Shown here one piece after another: positions 42,179 to 51,352 of a DNA stretch of 64,000 bases (position 1 is its first letter; each line of letters starts with the position of its first letter). The notes under the pieces were generated by a model that was given only the letters and a program-made list of their open reading frames with translations, had not been told where the DNA came from and ran no database searches. Position numbers and translations under genes: made by a program. Source of the stretch: an uncultured Prevotellaceae bacterium (GTDB lineage: Bacteria; Bacteroidota; Bacteroidia; Bacteroidales; Bacteroidaceae). The DNA lies in contig CACYKE010000002.1 in NCBI GenBank assembly GCA_902774925.1, forward strand, positions 26,951-90,950, given 5' to 3'.

Positions 42179-43765
42179 TTACTTAATCACGACCTTCTTA
42201 CCATTCACGATGTACAGACCCTTTGTGGGCTGGGCAACACGCTGACCAGCGAGGTTGTAGAATTCACCGTCAGTCTGGCCCTTCACATTCAACTCACTGA
42301 TAGAAGTTGTGTCGTCGCCATCAAATCCAAGGAAGTCAGGAGCAGAAGCAGCAGGAATCCGGAGGTAAATTTGCCATGCGGGAACTTCAGATGTGGTAGC
42401 AACCTTATAGAAACCAACTACACCATTCTTTTTAGCCAAACCATAATATGTACCGTCAGCAGCAATTGGAGTTCCACCATTGACCTGCAAACCATTCTCG
42501 TCGCCGGGGAATCCTTCAACACTTGCAGGAATTTCCGCCTGATAATTTCCCCTTGAAGCCTCAATAAGAACAGGCTCCCAAGCAGGAACTGCTGTAACCT
42601 CAGTCAATTTTACATAATTACCTTCAGAAACGTATTTCGCAACATAAGCCTTCACATTTGAATCAGTAATCTCCATGTGTGAACCTGTACGGAAAGTCCT
42701 CCAACCAGCTTCGCCAACGCTAATGAGTACACCAGGATCCCTGATTGCGCCAAGTTCATTTTCAACCTGCTCCATTGTATTGTTAACAGCTAACCAACCT
42801 GTAGTCCCCTTTGTCTCAAAGTCACCATTGGCAATCAGATTCACATCAGTATCCTTCTCCTTCAAAGAAACATTGTCGATGTACACATCGCCACCACATT
42901 CACCCAAGTCAATTTGAAGTTTGTTATAAGCGGCATTAGCTTTAAATTCAATCCGATATCTGGTAAATTCATTTGCCCATAAGCCCTTGGTATCAAGATA
43001 CTGCGAATTGGCACCATTAACACTAGGCACAAGACGAGTCGCACCACCATTAACAGCATTGAAAATAGCTTCAAAGACATAAGTCTTACCGGTGGTCAAA
43101 GGAGTAGTCAATGTATAGTTGGCTTGATAATCCCAAGGACTACCTAGATGTGCCGCACCATTAGTGAAGAGTAACATGTGATTTTTGCTAGTGTCGAATT
43201 TCTCTTTCAAAGTATAGAAACTGAAATATGTAGGATCGGCATTTAAAGCAGGACCGGCATTCATTAAATACTTATTAGTTCCTTTATTCTTTATAGAAAA
43301 CTTTCCACCAGCTTCTTCCGTAATTACCCATACAGCACCATTTAAACAATCTTGGCCATTCTGACCATTTAAACCCATTATGAAAACGCAGTTGTTTCCG
43401 CCTTCTGGCGTAGTATTAAGATAGCCACCACCCCATATAGAATAATCAGTACCATCTGCTTTTACAGACTGAAGATAATAGCAGCCATCAACGCCTACAC
43501 CTTCAGCAGCAACCAAACGGAATTGAATAGCTGTATTAGTCTCTAAGAATGCTGTTGCATATTCATCAAATCCAACATTCTGATCCGTACTACCATAGAA
43601 TGCCTTGCTTAGACTCTCATCAATAATTGCAAAATTTTTACCACTCAAACTCGCAATCGTGGTAAGTTTCTGATCCAGTTCATACTGCTTAACAGCTGCT
43701 TTTGCCCCCCCCACTCCGACAACGGTCAGTGCAAGAGCAAACAATAATTTTGTAAATTTTCTCAT
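42179..43765 (-). CDS. Large secreted protein, tandem paralogue
   Basis: 528 residues. Signal peptide nearly identical to the neighbour (MRKFTKLLFALALTVVGV), a different N-terminal half (possible carbohydrate-binding fold; WGGGYLNTTPEGGNNCVF), then a similar C-terminal half and the tail ISELN...YNLAGQRV...KGLYIVNGKKVVIK. It forms the second unit of a tandem duplication of about 2.1 kb with its peptide gene. Confidence 0.8.
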   Translation of the reverse strand: MRKFTKLLFALALTVVGVGGAKAAVKQYELDQKLTTIASLSGKNFAIIDESLSKAFYGSTDQNVGFDEYATAFLETNTAIQFRLVAAEGVGVDGCYYLQSVKADGTDYSIWGGGYLNTTPEGGNNCVFIMGLNGQNGQDCLNGAVWVITEEAGGKFSIKNKGTNKYLMNAGPALNADPTYFSFYTLKEKFDTSKNHMLLFTNGAAHLGSPWDYQANYTLTTPLTTGKTYVFEAIFNAVNGGATRLVPSVNGANSQYLDTKGLWANEFTRYRIEFKANAAYNKLQIDLGECGGDVYIDNVSLKEKDTDVNLIANGDFETKGTTGWLAVNNTMEQVENELGAIRDPGVLISVGEAGWRTFRTGSHMEITDSNVKAYVAKYVSEGNYVKLTEVTAVPAWEPVLIEASRGNYQAEIPASVEGFPGDENGLQVNGGTPIAADGTYYGLAKKNGVVGFYKVATTSEVPAWQIYLRIPAASAPDFLGFDGDDTTSISELNVKGQTDGEFYNLAGQRVAQPTKGLYIVNGKKVVIK

Positions 43766-43794
43766 AATTAAGTTTAGTTTGTTAATAATAAAAT

Positions 43795-43881
43795 GAATTG
43801 TCTGGTTAGTAAACGTCCTTGGGCGGAGATGGCTTTGCAGCGCCGCACGCGAACATAAAACTTAAGAACGCCGCAAAGGTA
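43795..43881 (-). promoter_or_regulatory. Conserved leader and promoter, copy 2
   Basis: TACCTTTG (complement of 43874-43881) and the same blocks as copy 1; a mini-ORF begins M-F-A-C-G-A-A-K-P and stops inside the leader. The remainder of 43766-44080 shows nothing further. Confidence 0.6.
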
Positions 43882-44080
43882 GGTAAAAGCACTTACAACA
43901 CCAAATATTTCCATTTCTTTTTTCTTTCCCTATTTCCCAAATGATACATTTAACAAACTATTTGCTACACTCCGACAACAATCCCCCTTCCCAAAAACCA
44001 AAAACACAACCGTCCACCTCAAAAAAAGCCGCAAATGTCACCCCTCATCATACAGATCTCCAATCCATGTAGTTTAGATC

Positions 44081-44332
44081 CTATGCGGCTTTGCCAATAT
44101 ACAGATTTTCAATAGGGAAAATCATATCCCAGTCTTCGCCCCAAACGACATTGCCGTCATCCACTACGAACGTACGGAACAATTTGGGGTCGAGATACTT
44201 GTTGTATTGAGGATGCGGGTGCTTGCGAATGAACTCGCCAATATCAACAACACTCTTATGCCCATCATTGAAGGTCAATCTAACGCAAAGATTGCCAGCA
44301 TCTTCTGCCGTTACAATAAAAATATGCTCCAT
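44081..44332 (-). CDS. DUF2442 family protein
   Basis: 83 residues with FNDGHKSVVDIGEFI and FVVDDGNVVWGEDWDMIFPIENLY, the pattern of DUF2442. This family often pairs with toxin-antitoxin-like genes, but no partner is adjacent here. Function unknown. Confidence 0.7.
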   Translation of the reverse strand: MEHIFIVTAEDAGNLCVRLTFNDGHKSVVDIGEFIRKHPHPQYNKYLDPKLFRTFVVDDGNVVWGEDWDMIFPIENLYIGKAA

Positions 44333-44500
44333 CTTACATCTTTACTTTAATAATAGAAGATGAATCCAAAATATTCAAATATCTTTGGCATACTGTTATT
44401 TTTTTTGCAAATATACGGTTTTCCCCTGAATAAACAAACTTTTTGAGCAATTTTTCAAAGAAAAGCAGGAAAAAAGCAACTCACTACCGTGTTTTTTTTG

Positions 44501-44508
44501 TAACTTTG
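44501..44508 (+). promoter_or_regulatory. -7 box before a small basic ORF
   Basis: TAACTTTG. No clear -33 partner. It reads toward the ORF at 44544 and the GC-rich repeats. Confidence 0.4.
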
Positions 44509-44543
44509 CACCAGAATTCCCATTATCTTATGATGTAGGCTCC

Positions 44544-44750
44544 ATGCAGTCGCAACGTACTCTCTCCATCGTTGATCAGACCTCCCTCTACCGAAATTCT
44601 ACCGAAACTCAGTCGGAGCAACCTCGGAGGAATCCTAGAGCAACCACAGAGAAGTCCCCAGAGAAATCTCGGAGAAATTTCAGAGCGAAATTCTACCCCC
44701 GACAAACGAGGAGAGAGAGCCGAGGAAACAGGGATTTTGTAGGGATGTAG
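44544..44750 (+). CDS. Small basic ORF, uncertain
   Basis: 68 residues, Arg/Ser/Pro-rich (SEQPRRNPRATTEKSPEKSRRN). The DNA is built from degenerate GGAGAAA/CAGAGAA-like blocks, so this may be a repeat and not a gene. Confidence 0.22.
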   Translation: MQSQRTLSIVDQTSLYRNSTETQSEQPRRNPRATTEKSPEKSRRNFRAKFYPRQTRRESRGNRDFVGM

Positions 44751-44780
44751 CAGGGAGCGAGTGCCTAGGTAAACGGATTC

Positions 44781-44862
44781 GGCCTCTCGCCCGTATTAAT
44801 TCGGGCGGGAGGCCGTATTATTGCGAGCGGCAGGCCGTATTCTTGCGGGCGGGCGCCCGCGA
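44781..44862 (+). repeat. GC-rich 22-bp tandem palindromic repeats
   Basis: Three 22-bp units (44789, 44811, 44833) of the type GGCCGTATTnTTGCGGGCGG. The first is part of a hairpin with a 13-position stem and one mismatch (44781-44793 with 44802-44814). It lies between the small ORF and the SGNH gene end. Confidence 0.7.
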
Positions 44863-44900
44863 CCGATTTTCTAAGTGTCCTAACGAGTCTGGGCTTTATG

Positions 44901-46031
44901 TTAGTACCAATTCATCAGCTGGCGGAGGAAGACGGTGAGTTCGGCAGCCATCTTCTCGTCCTGATAGATGTTGGGGTGCCAGTCGTTGCCGTAGAAGGCA
45001 TTGTTGTCGATGGGAGGCATATCGAAACGATAGACCTGCTTATCGCCAGACTTTTGGGCCTCAGCAGTCACGTCGTCCAACAACTGGCGCTGAAGTGCCA
45101 GTTCCTTATTATATAACATGGTACCCGTGAGGAACACAATCTTTGACTCGGGATTGTGCTGGCGTACCATCTTCAACAACTTATGGTAGTTTTGCTTCAA
45201 TAGTTTCTCGTCGTAATTGGGCGTCGAGAGGTCATTGGTTCCCAGATTGATGCAGACCACGTCAGGCTGGTAGCGACTGAAGTCCCACTTTTCACGCAGG
45301 AACGTCGGCTGTTTGCGGAGGTCAGGATTCCAGGCATAACCCGTGTACTCGTATTGTGCAGGCATATTCGACTCCGGATTACCCGTCTTGGGTCCGTTGT
45401 AGTTGCGATAAGCTCCGATACCACTGCGTGCGACTACCCAGTGCTGGGCCTCCAGGTTGCGGGCGGCAATCGAGGCGTAGGAATAGTAGTGGTTCTCTGT
45501 TGCATAGTCAAAACCCTCTTCCTTTTTGAGACCCTCGTTACCATAGCCGCAGGTGATGGAATTGCCGATGAATTCGATCTTTCTTGATGGAAGGGCGGGC
45601 GGAGGCACGAGCTGGCGCCCCTTGTCGAGCACAAAGCCCCAGAACTCCGGGAAGAACTCATAACCCTCAATGGCGTACATCAGCCGGACCAAGTGACGAC
45701 CGTCTGGCAATGCTGTTGCCAGCGTAACCACCGAGTCACGCTCTCCTCGGAAGGCGACCTTGAAAGGCTCGGCATTGTCAATCTGTGCCATGAAATAGCC
45801 GCTACGGGGTTTGGCAATCATGCGGAGCGACGTACCTTCGAAGGCCGCAATAATCTGTACGCCAGGGAAATTCCATGCCGGACGTTCAGGATTGGCAAAA
45901 CTGATGCGACCCGTATATTGAATGCACGGATCGGTGGGTTTAATGACGGTTCCTTTCAACGGAACGGTAACGATAGCGGAGGCTACACAAGCAGTCAAGG
46001 CGACCAAAAGGGTAAAGAATGTACGTTTCAT
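44901..46031 (-). CDS. SGNH/GDSL esterase, CE2-like
   Basis: 376 residues with a signal peptide. An N-terminal jelly-roll-like domain (about 25-145) precedes an SGNH hydrolase with FIGNSITCGYG (nucleophile Ser), INLGTNDLS and a C-terminal DWHPN (catalytic Asp/His). This two-domain order fits CE2 acetyl-xylan esterases, which deacetylate plant hemicellulose. Consistent with a rumen or gut Prevotella life style, but the substrate is inferred. Confidence 0.85.
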   Translation of the reverse strand: MKRTFFTLLVALTACVASAIVTVPLKGTVIKPTDPCIQYTGRISFANPERPAWNFPGVQIIAAFEGTSLRMIAKPRSGYFMAQIDNAEPFKVAFRGERDSVVTLATALPDGRHLVRLMYAIEGYEFFPEFWGFVLDKGRQLVPPPALPSRKIEFIGNSITCGYGNEGLKKEEGFDYATENHYYSYASIAARNLEAQHWVVARSGIGAYRNYNGPKTGNPESNMPAQYEYTGYAWNPDLRKQPTFLREKWDFSRYQPDVVCINLGTNDLSTPNYDEKLLKQNYHKLLKMVRQHNPESKIVFLTGTMLYNKELALQRQLLDDVTAEAQKSGDKQVYRFDMPPIDNNAFYGNDWHPNIYQDEKMAAELTVFLRQLMNWY

Positions 46032-46052
46032 AAATAGGTTTTTACTAATTTG

Positions 46053-46085
46053 TTTGCAAAATTACAAAAAAAATGCGTAACTTTG
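46053..46085 (+). promoter_or_regulatory. Promoter of ruvB
   Basis: TTTG (46053-46056), 21 bp, TAACTTTG (46078-46085), then 21 bp to the ATG. Confidence 0.65.
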
Positions 46086-46106
46086 CGCACAAAAGCAAGA
46101 AAAAAG

Positions 46107-47144
46107 ATGATGGACGAAGATTTTGACATCCGCCAGGAGCAAATGAGCTCCAACGAAAAGGAGTTTGAAAACGCCCTTCGACCGCTGTCGTTCAACGACT
46201 TCAGCGGTCAGCAGCAGGTGGTGGAGAACCTGGAGGTGTTTGTCGAAGCAGCGAAATATCGTGGCGAGCCCCTTGACCACGTGTTGCTGCACGGTCCCCC
46301 AGGACTGGGTAAGACGACACTCTCCAATATCATCGCCAACGAGCTGGGCGTGGGATTCAAGATTACCAGTGGTCCTGTGCTCGACAAACCTGGCGACCTA
46401 GCAGGTATTCTTACTTCGCTGGAGAAGAATGACGTGCTGTTTATCGACGAGATTCACCGCTTGTCGCCTGTCGTCGAAGAGTACCTCTATTCGGCTATGG
46501 AGGACTATCGCATCGACATCATGATTGACAAAGGCCCGTCAGCACGCAGCATACAGATTGACCTCAACCCGTTTACGCTGGTGGGTGCTACCACACGTAG
46601 CGGTCTGCTGACGGCTCCCCTCCGTGCCCGTTTCGGCATCAATATGCATTTGCAGTATTACGACCCTGCAACGCTGCAGCGAATCATCGAACGCTCGGCA
46701 TCTATCCTGCGCGTACCTATTACTACCGATGCCTCCGACGAAATTGCCCGTCGTTCGCGTGGCACGCCTCGTATTGCCAATGCCCTGTTGCGACGCGTCC
46801 GCGACTTCGCCCAAGTGAAGGGTACGGGAAAGATTGACTCCAATATCACCAAGATTGCCTTGAAGGCGCTGAATATCGACCAGTACGGACTGGACGAGAT
46901 AGACAACCGCATCCTGCTGACCATCATCGACAAGTTCCGCGGTGGACCAGTGGGTATTACCACCATTGCCACAGCCATTGGTGAGGATGCCGGCACCGTA
47001 GAGGAAGTTTACGAACCCTTCCTCATCATGGAAGGTTTCATCAAGCGTACCCCTCGCGGTCGTATGGTGACAGAATTGGCATACAAGCATTTCGGACGCA
47101 ACCCCTATTCGGGCAACATCATGGAACCGAACCTATTCGAATAA
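46107..47144 (+). CDS. ruvB: Holliday junction helicase RuvB
   Basis: 345 residues from the ATG at 46107; the next codon is also ATG. AAA+ motor with Walker [10 protein letters not shown], Walker [10 protein letters not shown], sensor GATTRSG and a C-terminal winged helix ([16 protein letters not shown]). Drives branch migration with RuvA. Single gene with its own promoter. Confidence 0.96.
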   Translation: MMDEDFDIRQEQMSSNEKEFENALRPLSFNDFSGQQQVVENLEVFVEAAKYRGEPLDHVLLHGPPGLGKTTLSNIIANELGVGFKITSGPVLDKPGDLAGILTSLEKNDVLFIDEIHRLSPVVEEYLYSAMEDYRIDIMIDKGPSARSIQIDLNPFTLVGATTRSGLLTAPLRARFGINMHLQYYDPATLQRIIERSASILRVPITTDASDEIARRSRGTPRIANALLRRVRDFAQVKGTGKIDSNITKIALKALNIDQYGLDEIDNRILLTIIDKFRGGPVGITTIATAIGEDAGTVEEVYEPFLIMEGFIKRTPRGRMVTELAYKHFGRNPYSGNIMEPNLFE

Positions 47145-47174
47145 TTGAGAATTGAGAATTGAAAATTGATAATT
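47145..47174 (+). repeat. Heptamer array (AATTGAG) ending at coaD start codon
   Basis: AATTGAG, AATTGAG, AATTGAA, AATTGAT, then AATT + ATG. Same family and same phase relative to the start codon as before sufD. Confidence 0.8.
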
Positions 47175-47651
47175 ATGAGGACAGGAATATTCGTTGGGAG
47201 TTTCAATCCGTTTACTGTGGGTCACGATTCGGTCGTGACCAGAGCCCTCCCGCTGTTCGACCGCTTGGTGATTGGCGTCGTGGGCGATCAGGTACACAAA
47301 CCCGATATGCCATCGGCCGAAGAGCGCATCAAGGCCATTGCCGAGCTCTATAAAGATGAGCCGACCATAGAAGTAAAGCCCTACTACGGCTTGGCTGTTG
47401 ACTTTGCAAAGGCAGAAAATGCCCATTTCATCGTAAAAGGCGTCCGCTCCGTCAAGGACTTCGAGTACGAACGCGAGCAGGCTGACATCAATCGCGAACT
47501 CAGTGGCGTAGAGACTATCCTACTCTATTCAGAACCGCAATATTCGTCCATTTCATCGAGCATGGTGCGCGAATTACAGCATTTTGGTGTGGATGTCACG
47601 CCATTCATTCCGAAGCGAAAAGACAAACAATACGACGTCATAACGGTATAA
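47175..47651 (+). CDS. coaD: Phosphopantetheine adenylyltransferase
   Basis: 158 residues from the ATG at 47175. GSFNPFTVGHDSVVTRA (nucleotide-binding T/HxGH), KGVRSVKDFEYE and the SSISSSMVREL motif of CoaD. Penultimate step of coenzyme A synthesis. Confidence 0.95.
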   Translation: MRTGIFVGSFNPFTVGHDSVVTRALPLFDRLVIGVVGDQVHKPDMPSAEERIKAIAELYKDEPTIEVKPYYGLAVDFAKAENAHFIVKGVRSVKDFEYEREQADINRELSGVETILLYSEPQYSSISSSMVRELQHFGVDVTPFIPKRKDKQYDVITV

Positions 47652-47667
47652 CGTAATACGATTTCCT

Positions 47668-48078
47668 ATGATTACCTATTCTTCAGAAAACGTCAAGTTC
47701 CCCAACATCAAGCGTCGCGAAACAACCGCTTGGATTCGTCGTGTGGCTGCAACATACGGCAAGAAAGTTGGCGAAGTGGGCTATCTCTTTTGTGATGATG
47801 AGCATATCCTCTCCGTCAACCGCGAATATCTGGGGCACGATTACTATACCGACATCATCACCTTCGACTATGACGAAGGTAATGTGGTGAATGGTGATTT
47901 GGTAATTTCGTTGGATACCATCCGTTCGAATGCGGAACTATTTAAAAAGGATTACGACGAGGAGCTTCATCGAGTAATCATTCACGGCATCCTGCACCTT
48001 TGTGGATTGAACGACAAAGGACCCGGTGAGCGCGAAAAAATGGAGGCAGCCGAAAATGCAGCCTTAGCATTGCGCTGA
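47668..48078 (+). CDS. ybeY: Endoribonuclease YbeY
   Basis: 136 residues. Zinc motif HGILHLCGLND in the Bacteroidales form (the last His of the usual HGxLHLxGYDH replaced by a downstream residue) and the DIITFDYDE segment. Processes 16S rRNA. Confidence 0.92.
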   Translation: MITYSSENVKFPNIKRRETTAWIRRVAATYGKKVGEVGYLFCDDEHILSVNREYLGHDYYTDIITFDYDEGNVVNGDLVISLDTIRSNAELFKKDYDEELHRVIIHGILHLCGLNDKGPGEREKMEAAENAALALR

Positions 48079-48088
48079 TACTTCCATA

Positions 48089-48625
48089 TTACTCCTGCGC
48101 TAAAAAATCCTTGATTTCATCGAGATTATTAGCTACCTCAATGTATGTGCGCCAAGGTCTGCGCGTCAAACCTTTGACCTGCAAGTCGTCGAGCATAGCA
48201 ATCAGTTTGTCCCAAAAACCCTTCATGTTATAAAGGATGACGCGCTTCTGATGATAGCCGATGGTGGCAGAAGCTGCAATGGTGAAAACTTCGTCGAGCG
48301 TTCCGATACCACCAGGCAACGCAATAAAGACGTCGCTTTGGTCTGCCATCAGTTGTTTGCGGTCACTGAGGTTGTCGCACAAGATATCAACATCCACATA
48401 TTTGGAGACGCGACCTCCCTTCTCTACAATCTGTGGGATGACACCGATATTCATTCCTCCAGCTTCATGCGATGCCTTCGCCACACATTCCATCAATCCA
48501 CAGTTCACACCGCCATAAACAATCGTATGGCCTTGCTGTGCAGCCCATTGTCCCAATTCCTCCGTCAATACGAAGAAGTCTGGGTCAATCTGGTCGTTGG
48601 CAGAACAAAAGATACAAATCTTCAT
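48089..48625 (-). CDS. LOG-family nucleotide phosphoribohydrolase-like protein
   Basis: 178 residues from the ATG at 48625. IVYGGVNCGLM and the PGGIGTLDEVF motif of the LOG/TIGR00730 family, which hydrolyses purine nucleoside monophosphates. The longer upstream frame is antisense to other genes and rejected. Confidence 0.85.
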   Translation of the reverse strand: MKICIFCSANDQIDPDFFVLTEELGQWAAQQGHTIVYGGVNCGLMECVAKASHEAGGMNIGVIPQIVEKGGRVSKYVDVDILCDNLSDRKQLMADQSDVFIALPGGIGTLDEVFTIAASATIGYHQKRVILYNMKGFWDKLIAMLDDLQVKGLTRRPWRTYIEVANNLDEIKDFLAQE

Positions 48626-48632
48626 TGCTTTG

Positions 48633-49892
48633 TTAATTTTGGGCGGTTTCAACGGGAATAATCTTAAAGAGTTTGTCGCTGGGACGCACCTTTTCCGGCA
48701 CCTTGATGCTGACTCGTGTACCCTGCTGGGCAGTCTGGACCGCCTGTACGTCGTCGTGAATCTCATCGACTGTGACATAGAGTGCCCCCGTTGTCGGACC
48801 AGTGATAAGCATCTTGTCACCAACACTGAAGGTATCGGCCTCAACGGTAAACTCAGCAACGCCTAAACGAGAGAAGTATTTGACGCCTTTTCCTATATAT
48901 TGCTTGCGCTCTGTCGCGTTGGAACCGTAGTTTTTGTTCCATTCGCCTAACAATTGGCCCTGATAGTAACCATCCCAGAAACCACGATTGAAGACCGTTG
49001 CCAGTCGCTCGTCCCAAGCATCCTTCTTCTCTTCCGTAAAGGTTCCGTCAAGCACACTCTGGATAGCTTCCTTGTAACACTGCACAACAGTAAGCACATA
49101 TTCAGGTCCTCGGGCTCGTCCTTCAATCTTAAATACCCTGACGCCAGCACGCATCATTTTATCGATGAAACGGATGGTTTTCAGGTCTTTGGGCGACATG
49201 ATATACTTGTTGTCTATCTCCAGTTCCGTTCCTGTTTCGCGGTCTGTGACGATATACGAACGGCGACAAATCTGCATACAGGCACCACGATTGGCCGAGC
49301 GTCCCGTATTGTCGAGACTCATGTAGCACTTGCCGCTGATGGCCATGCAAAGAGCCCCGTGACAGAACATCTCGATGCGCACCAACTCGCCTGAAGGACC
49401 GCAAATGTGCTGTTCTTCTATCTGACGATAGATGTCTGCCACCTGTTCAAGTTTCAGTTCTCGTGCCAGCACCACCACATCGGCAAACTGGGCATAGAAC
49501 TTCAGTGCCTCGATATTGGAGATGTTCAGTTGCGTGGACAAATGCACCTCCATACCCTGCTGTCGGCAATAGGTCATCACGGCGATGTCGCAGGCAATCA
49601 CTGCCGTGATCTTCGCCTCCACAGCGGCATCCACAATCTGGTGCATCAACTCGATATCCTCACCATAGATGATGGTATTCACCGTCAGGTATGACTTCAC
49701 TCCGTGCTCCTTACACGTTGCAGCAATCTCACGCAGGTCGTCAATGGTAAAGTGGTTGGCAGAGTGTGAACGCATGTTCAACTGCTCCACGCCAAAATAG
49801 ACGCTACCAGCACCGGCCTTCAGTGCGGCAATCAGCGAATCGCGACTGCCCACAGGCGCCATAATTTCAAAATCTGTTAACTTTTCATTCAT
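48633..49892 (-). CDS. U32-family peptidase-like protein (tRNA-modification type)
   Basis: 419 residues. TIM-barrel N-terminus, EMFCHGALCMAISGKCYMS and the cysteine set typical of the TrhP/RlhA branch, which hydroxylates tRNA or rRNA rather than acting as a protease. Divergent from the papain-like gene at 49953. Confidence 0.85.
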   Translation of the reverse strand: MNEKLTDFEIMAPVGSRDSLIAALKAGAGSVYFGVEQLNMRSHSANHFTIDDLREIAATCKEHGVKSYLTVNTIIYGEDIELMHQIVDAAVEAKITAVIACDIAVMTYCRQQGMEVHLSTQLNISNIEALKFYAQFADVVVLARELKLEQVADIYRQIEEQHICGPSGELVRIEMFCHGALCMAISGKCYMSLDNTGRSANRGACMQICRRSYIVTDRETGTELEIDNKYIMSPKDLKTIRFIDKMMRAGVRVFKIEGRARGPEYVLTVVQCYKEAIQSVLDGTFTEEKKDAWDERLATVFNRGFWDGYYQGQLLGEWNKNYGSNATERKQYIGKGVKYFSRLGVAEFTVEADTFSVGDKMLITGPTTGALYVTVDEIHDDVQAVQTAQQGTRVSIKVPEKVRPSDKLFKIIPVETAQN

Positions 49893-49931
49893 TTCGGGGA
49901 CAAAATTACGAAATATTTCTCAATTATTTCG

Positions 49932-49939
49932 TATCTTTG
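49932..49939 (+). promoter_or_regulatory. -7 box before the papain-like lipoprotein gene
   Basis: TATCTTTG 13 bp before the ATG at 49953. Confidence 0.5.
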
Positions 49940-49952
49940 CGCCAGAAAACGA

Positions 49953-50786
49953 ATGATGATAGTCAAAAAGGATATGAAGAAGGGCTTATTGGGGCTTTTT
50001 ATGATGTTGGCTTTCTTGCTGATAGCTGCCTGCGGTCGCAAGCAGCAGCACCAGTTTACCCATGACGTGCTGTTGCCTATGACGCCAGTCAAAGACCAGG
50101 GCAAGACGGAACTCTGCTGGGCCTATGCGATGCTGGCTACCATCGAGACAGAACACATCCTCAGAGGCGACTCCATTAATCTTTCGGCAGTGTACATCGG
50201 ACGCAAACTGAAACATTACCAAGAGTCCTTTGCCAACGCACCTTCTTCCCAGCGCGCAATGGGTCAGACGTTGCTCAACATGATTCAGCGCGAGGGCATT
50301 GTGGGTTACGACGTGTTGCCAGACGACGCTACCGACGACCTGCCTACACCCCAGTGGGTCTTTATGCTGGGGGCCCGATATACGCCTCAGGAGTTTGCCC
50401 ATTCCGTCTGTGCTCCTGACGAATATCTCTCGCTGACCTGTCAGCCCGACTCCCCCTATTATAATAAGGTGGAAGTCGTTGCGCCTGATAATTGGGAACA
50501 CAACCGTCTGCTGAATCTTCCGCTCGACACCCTTCGAGCCCATATTGACAAAGCCCTGAAACATCGCCATCCCGTGTGTTGGGAAAGCAAAGGACACGCA
50601 ATGGCTATTGTGGGCTTGGCGCACGACGAGAACGGCAAGCCCTACTACGTGATGAAGAATTCGTGGGGAACGGATCGTCCCTACGACGGGCTGGTATATA
50701 TGTCCGTCCGCAAGATGTGGAAGGATATGCTTGCCGTCTATCTGACGAAAGACGCTTTCGACGGCAAAAGAATGTATTACAAATAA
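49953..50786 (+). CDS. Papain-like (C1) peptidase lipoprotein
   Basis: 277 residues. The lipobox LIAACG follows a short hydrophobic segment (an ATG at 49974 is an alternative start). Catalytic Cys in QGKTELCWAYAMLAT, His in GHAMAIVGLAHD and Asn in MKNSWG. Probably anchored in the membrane and acting on peptides outside. Confidence 0.85.
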   Translation: MMIVKKDMKKGLLGLFMMLAFLLIAACGRKQQHQFTHDVLLPMTPVKDQGKTELCWAYAMLATIETEHILRGDSINLSAVYIGRKLKHYQESFANAPSSQRAMGQTLLNMIQREGIVGYDVLPDDATDDLPTPQWVFMLGARYTPQEFAHSVCAPDEYLSLTCQPDSPYYNKVEVVAPDNWEHNRLLNLPLDTLRAHIDKALKHRHPVCWESKGHAMAIVGLAHDENGKPYYVMKNSWGTDRPYDGLVYMSVRKMWKDMLAVYLTKDAFDGKRMYYK

Positions 50787-50799
50787 ACCATAACTCCGT

Positions 50800-51324
50800 A
50801 TGAAGAAAACTATTTTATCTATCCTGGCACTGTTTGTGTGCTCCGTTTGTAGTTTACAGGCACAGACGTATCCTCCCAAGGATACCGATACTCCTCAGTT
50901 GGAATTCGCCTTGCAATTAAGGGTGACATTGGGCGAGACGTACAGCATCCAAAACACCCAGCACGGACGCCGCACGGTGATTCCCATTACTGGCGGAACC
51001 TTTGAAGGTCCGTTGCTGAAGGGTACCATCCTGAACGGAGGAGCCGACTATCAGCTGGCCAATGCTGACAACCGTACGGAACTGGAGGCCATCTACAGCA
51101 TCAAGACGGATGACGACATCTATATCCACGTGCGCAATCGCGGCATCATCTATAATGGTAAGGATGCTGAAGGCAAGCCCTCGTTCTACTTCAAGGCTGC
51201 GCCCCAGTTCGAGGCACCCGCTGACAGCCGATACGGTTGGCTGAACAACAGCCTCTTCGTCTGTGCGCCCGAGTGGTCACAAGAGTTCAAAGGCATTGTA
51301 CTCAATGTCTGGCGAGTAAAATAA
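50800..51324 (+). CDS. DUF3237 family secreted protein
   Basis: 174 residues with a signal peptide (to about 22) and the DUF3237 pattern GRRTVIPITGGTFEGPLLKG...NGGADYQL. Function unknown. Probably co-transcribed with the peptidase, 13 bp upstream. Confidence 0.85.
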   Translation: MKKTILSILALFVCSVCSLQAQTYPPKDTDTPQLEFALQLRVTLGETYSIQNTQHGRRTVIPITGGTFEGPLLKGTILNGGADYQLANADNRTELEAIYSIKTDDDIYIHVRNRGIIYNGKDAEGKPSFYFKAAPQFEAPADSRYGWLNNSLFVCAPEWSQEFKGIVLNVWRVK

Positions 51325-51352
51325 ATTTCCTATATTTTTGCACATCAATCAT

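Noticed and set aside
49986-50879. 297-codon minus-strand frame
   Set aside because: Antisense to the papain-like peptidase, which has intact catalytic motifs and a lipobox.
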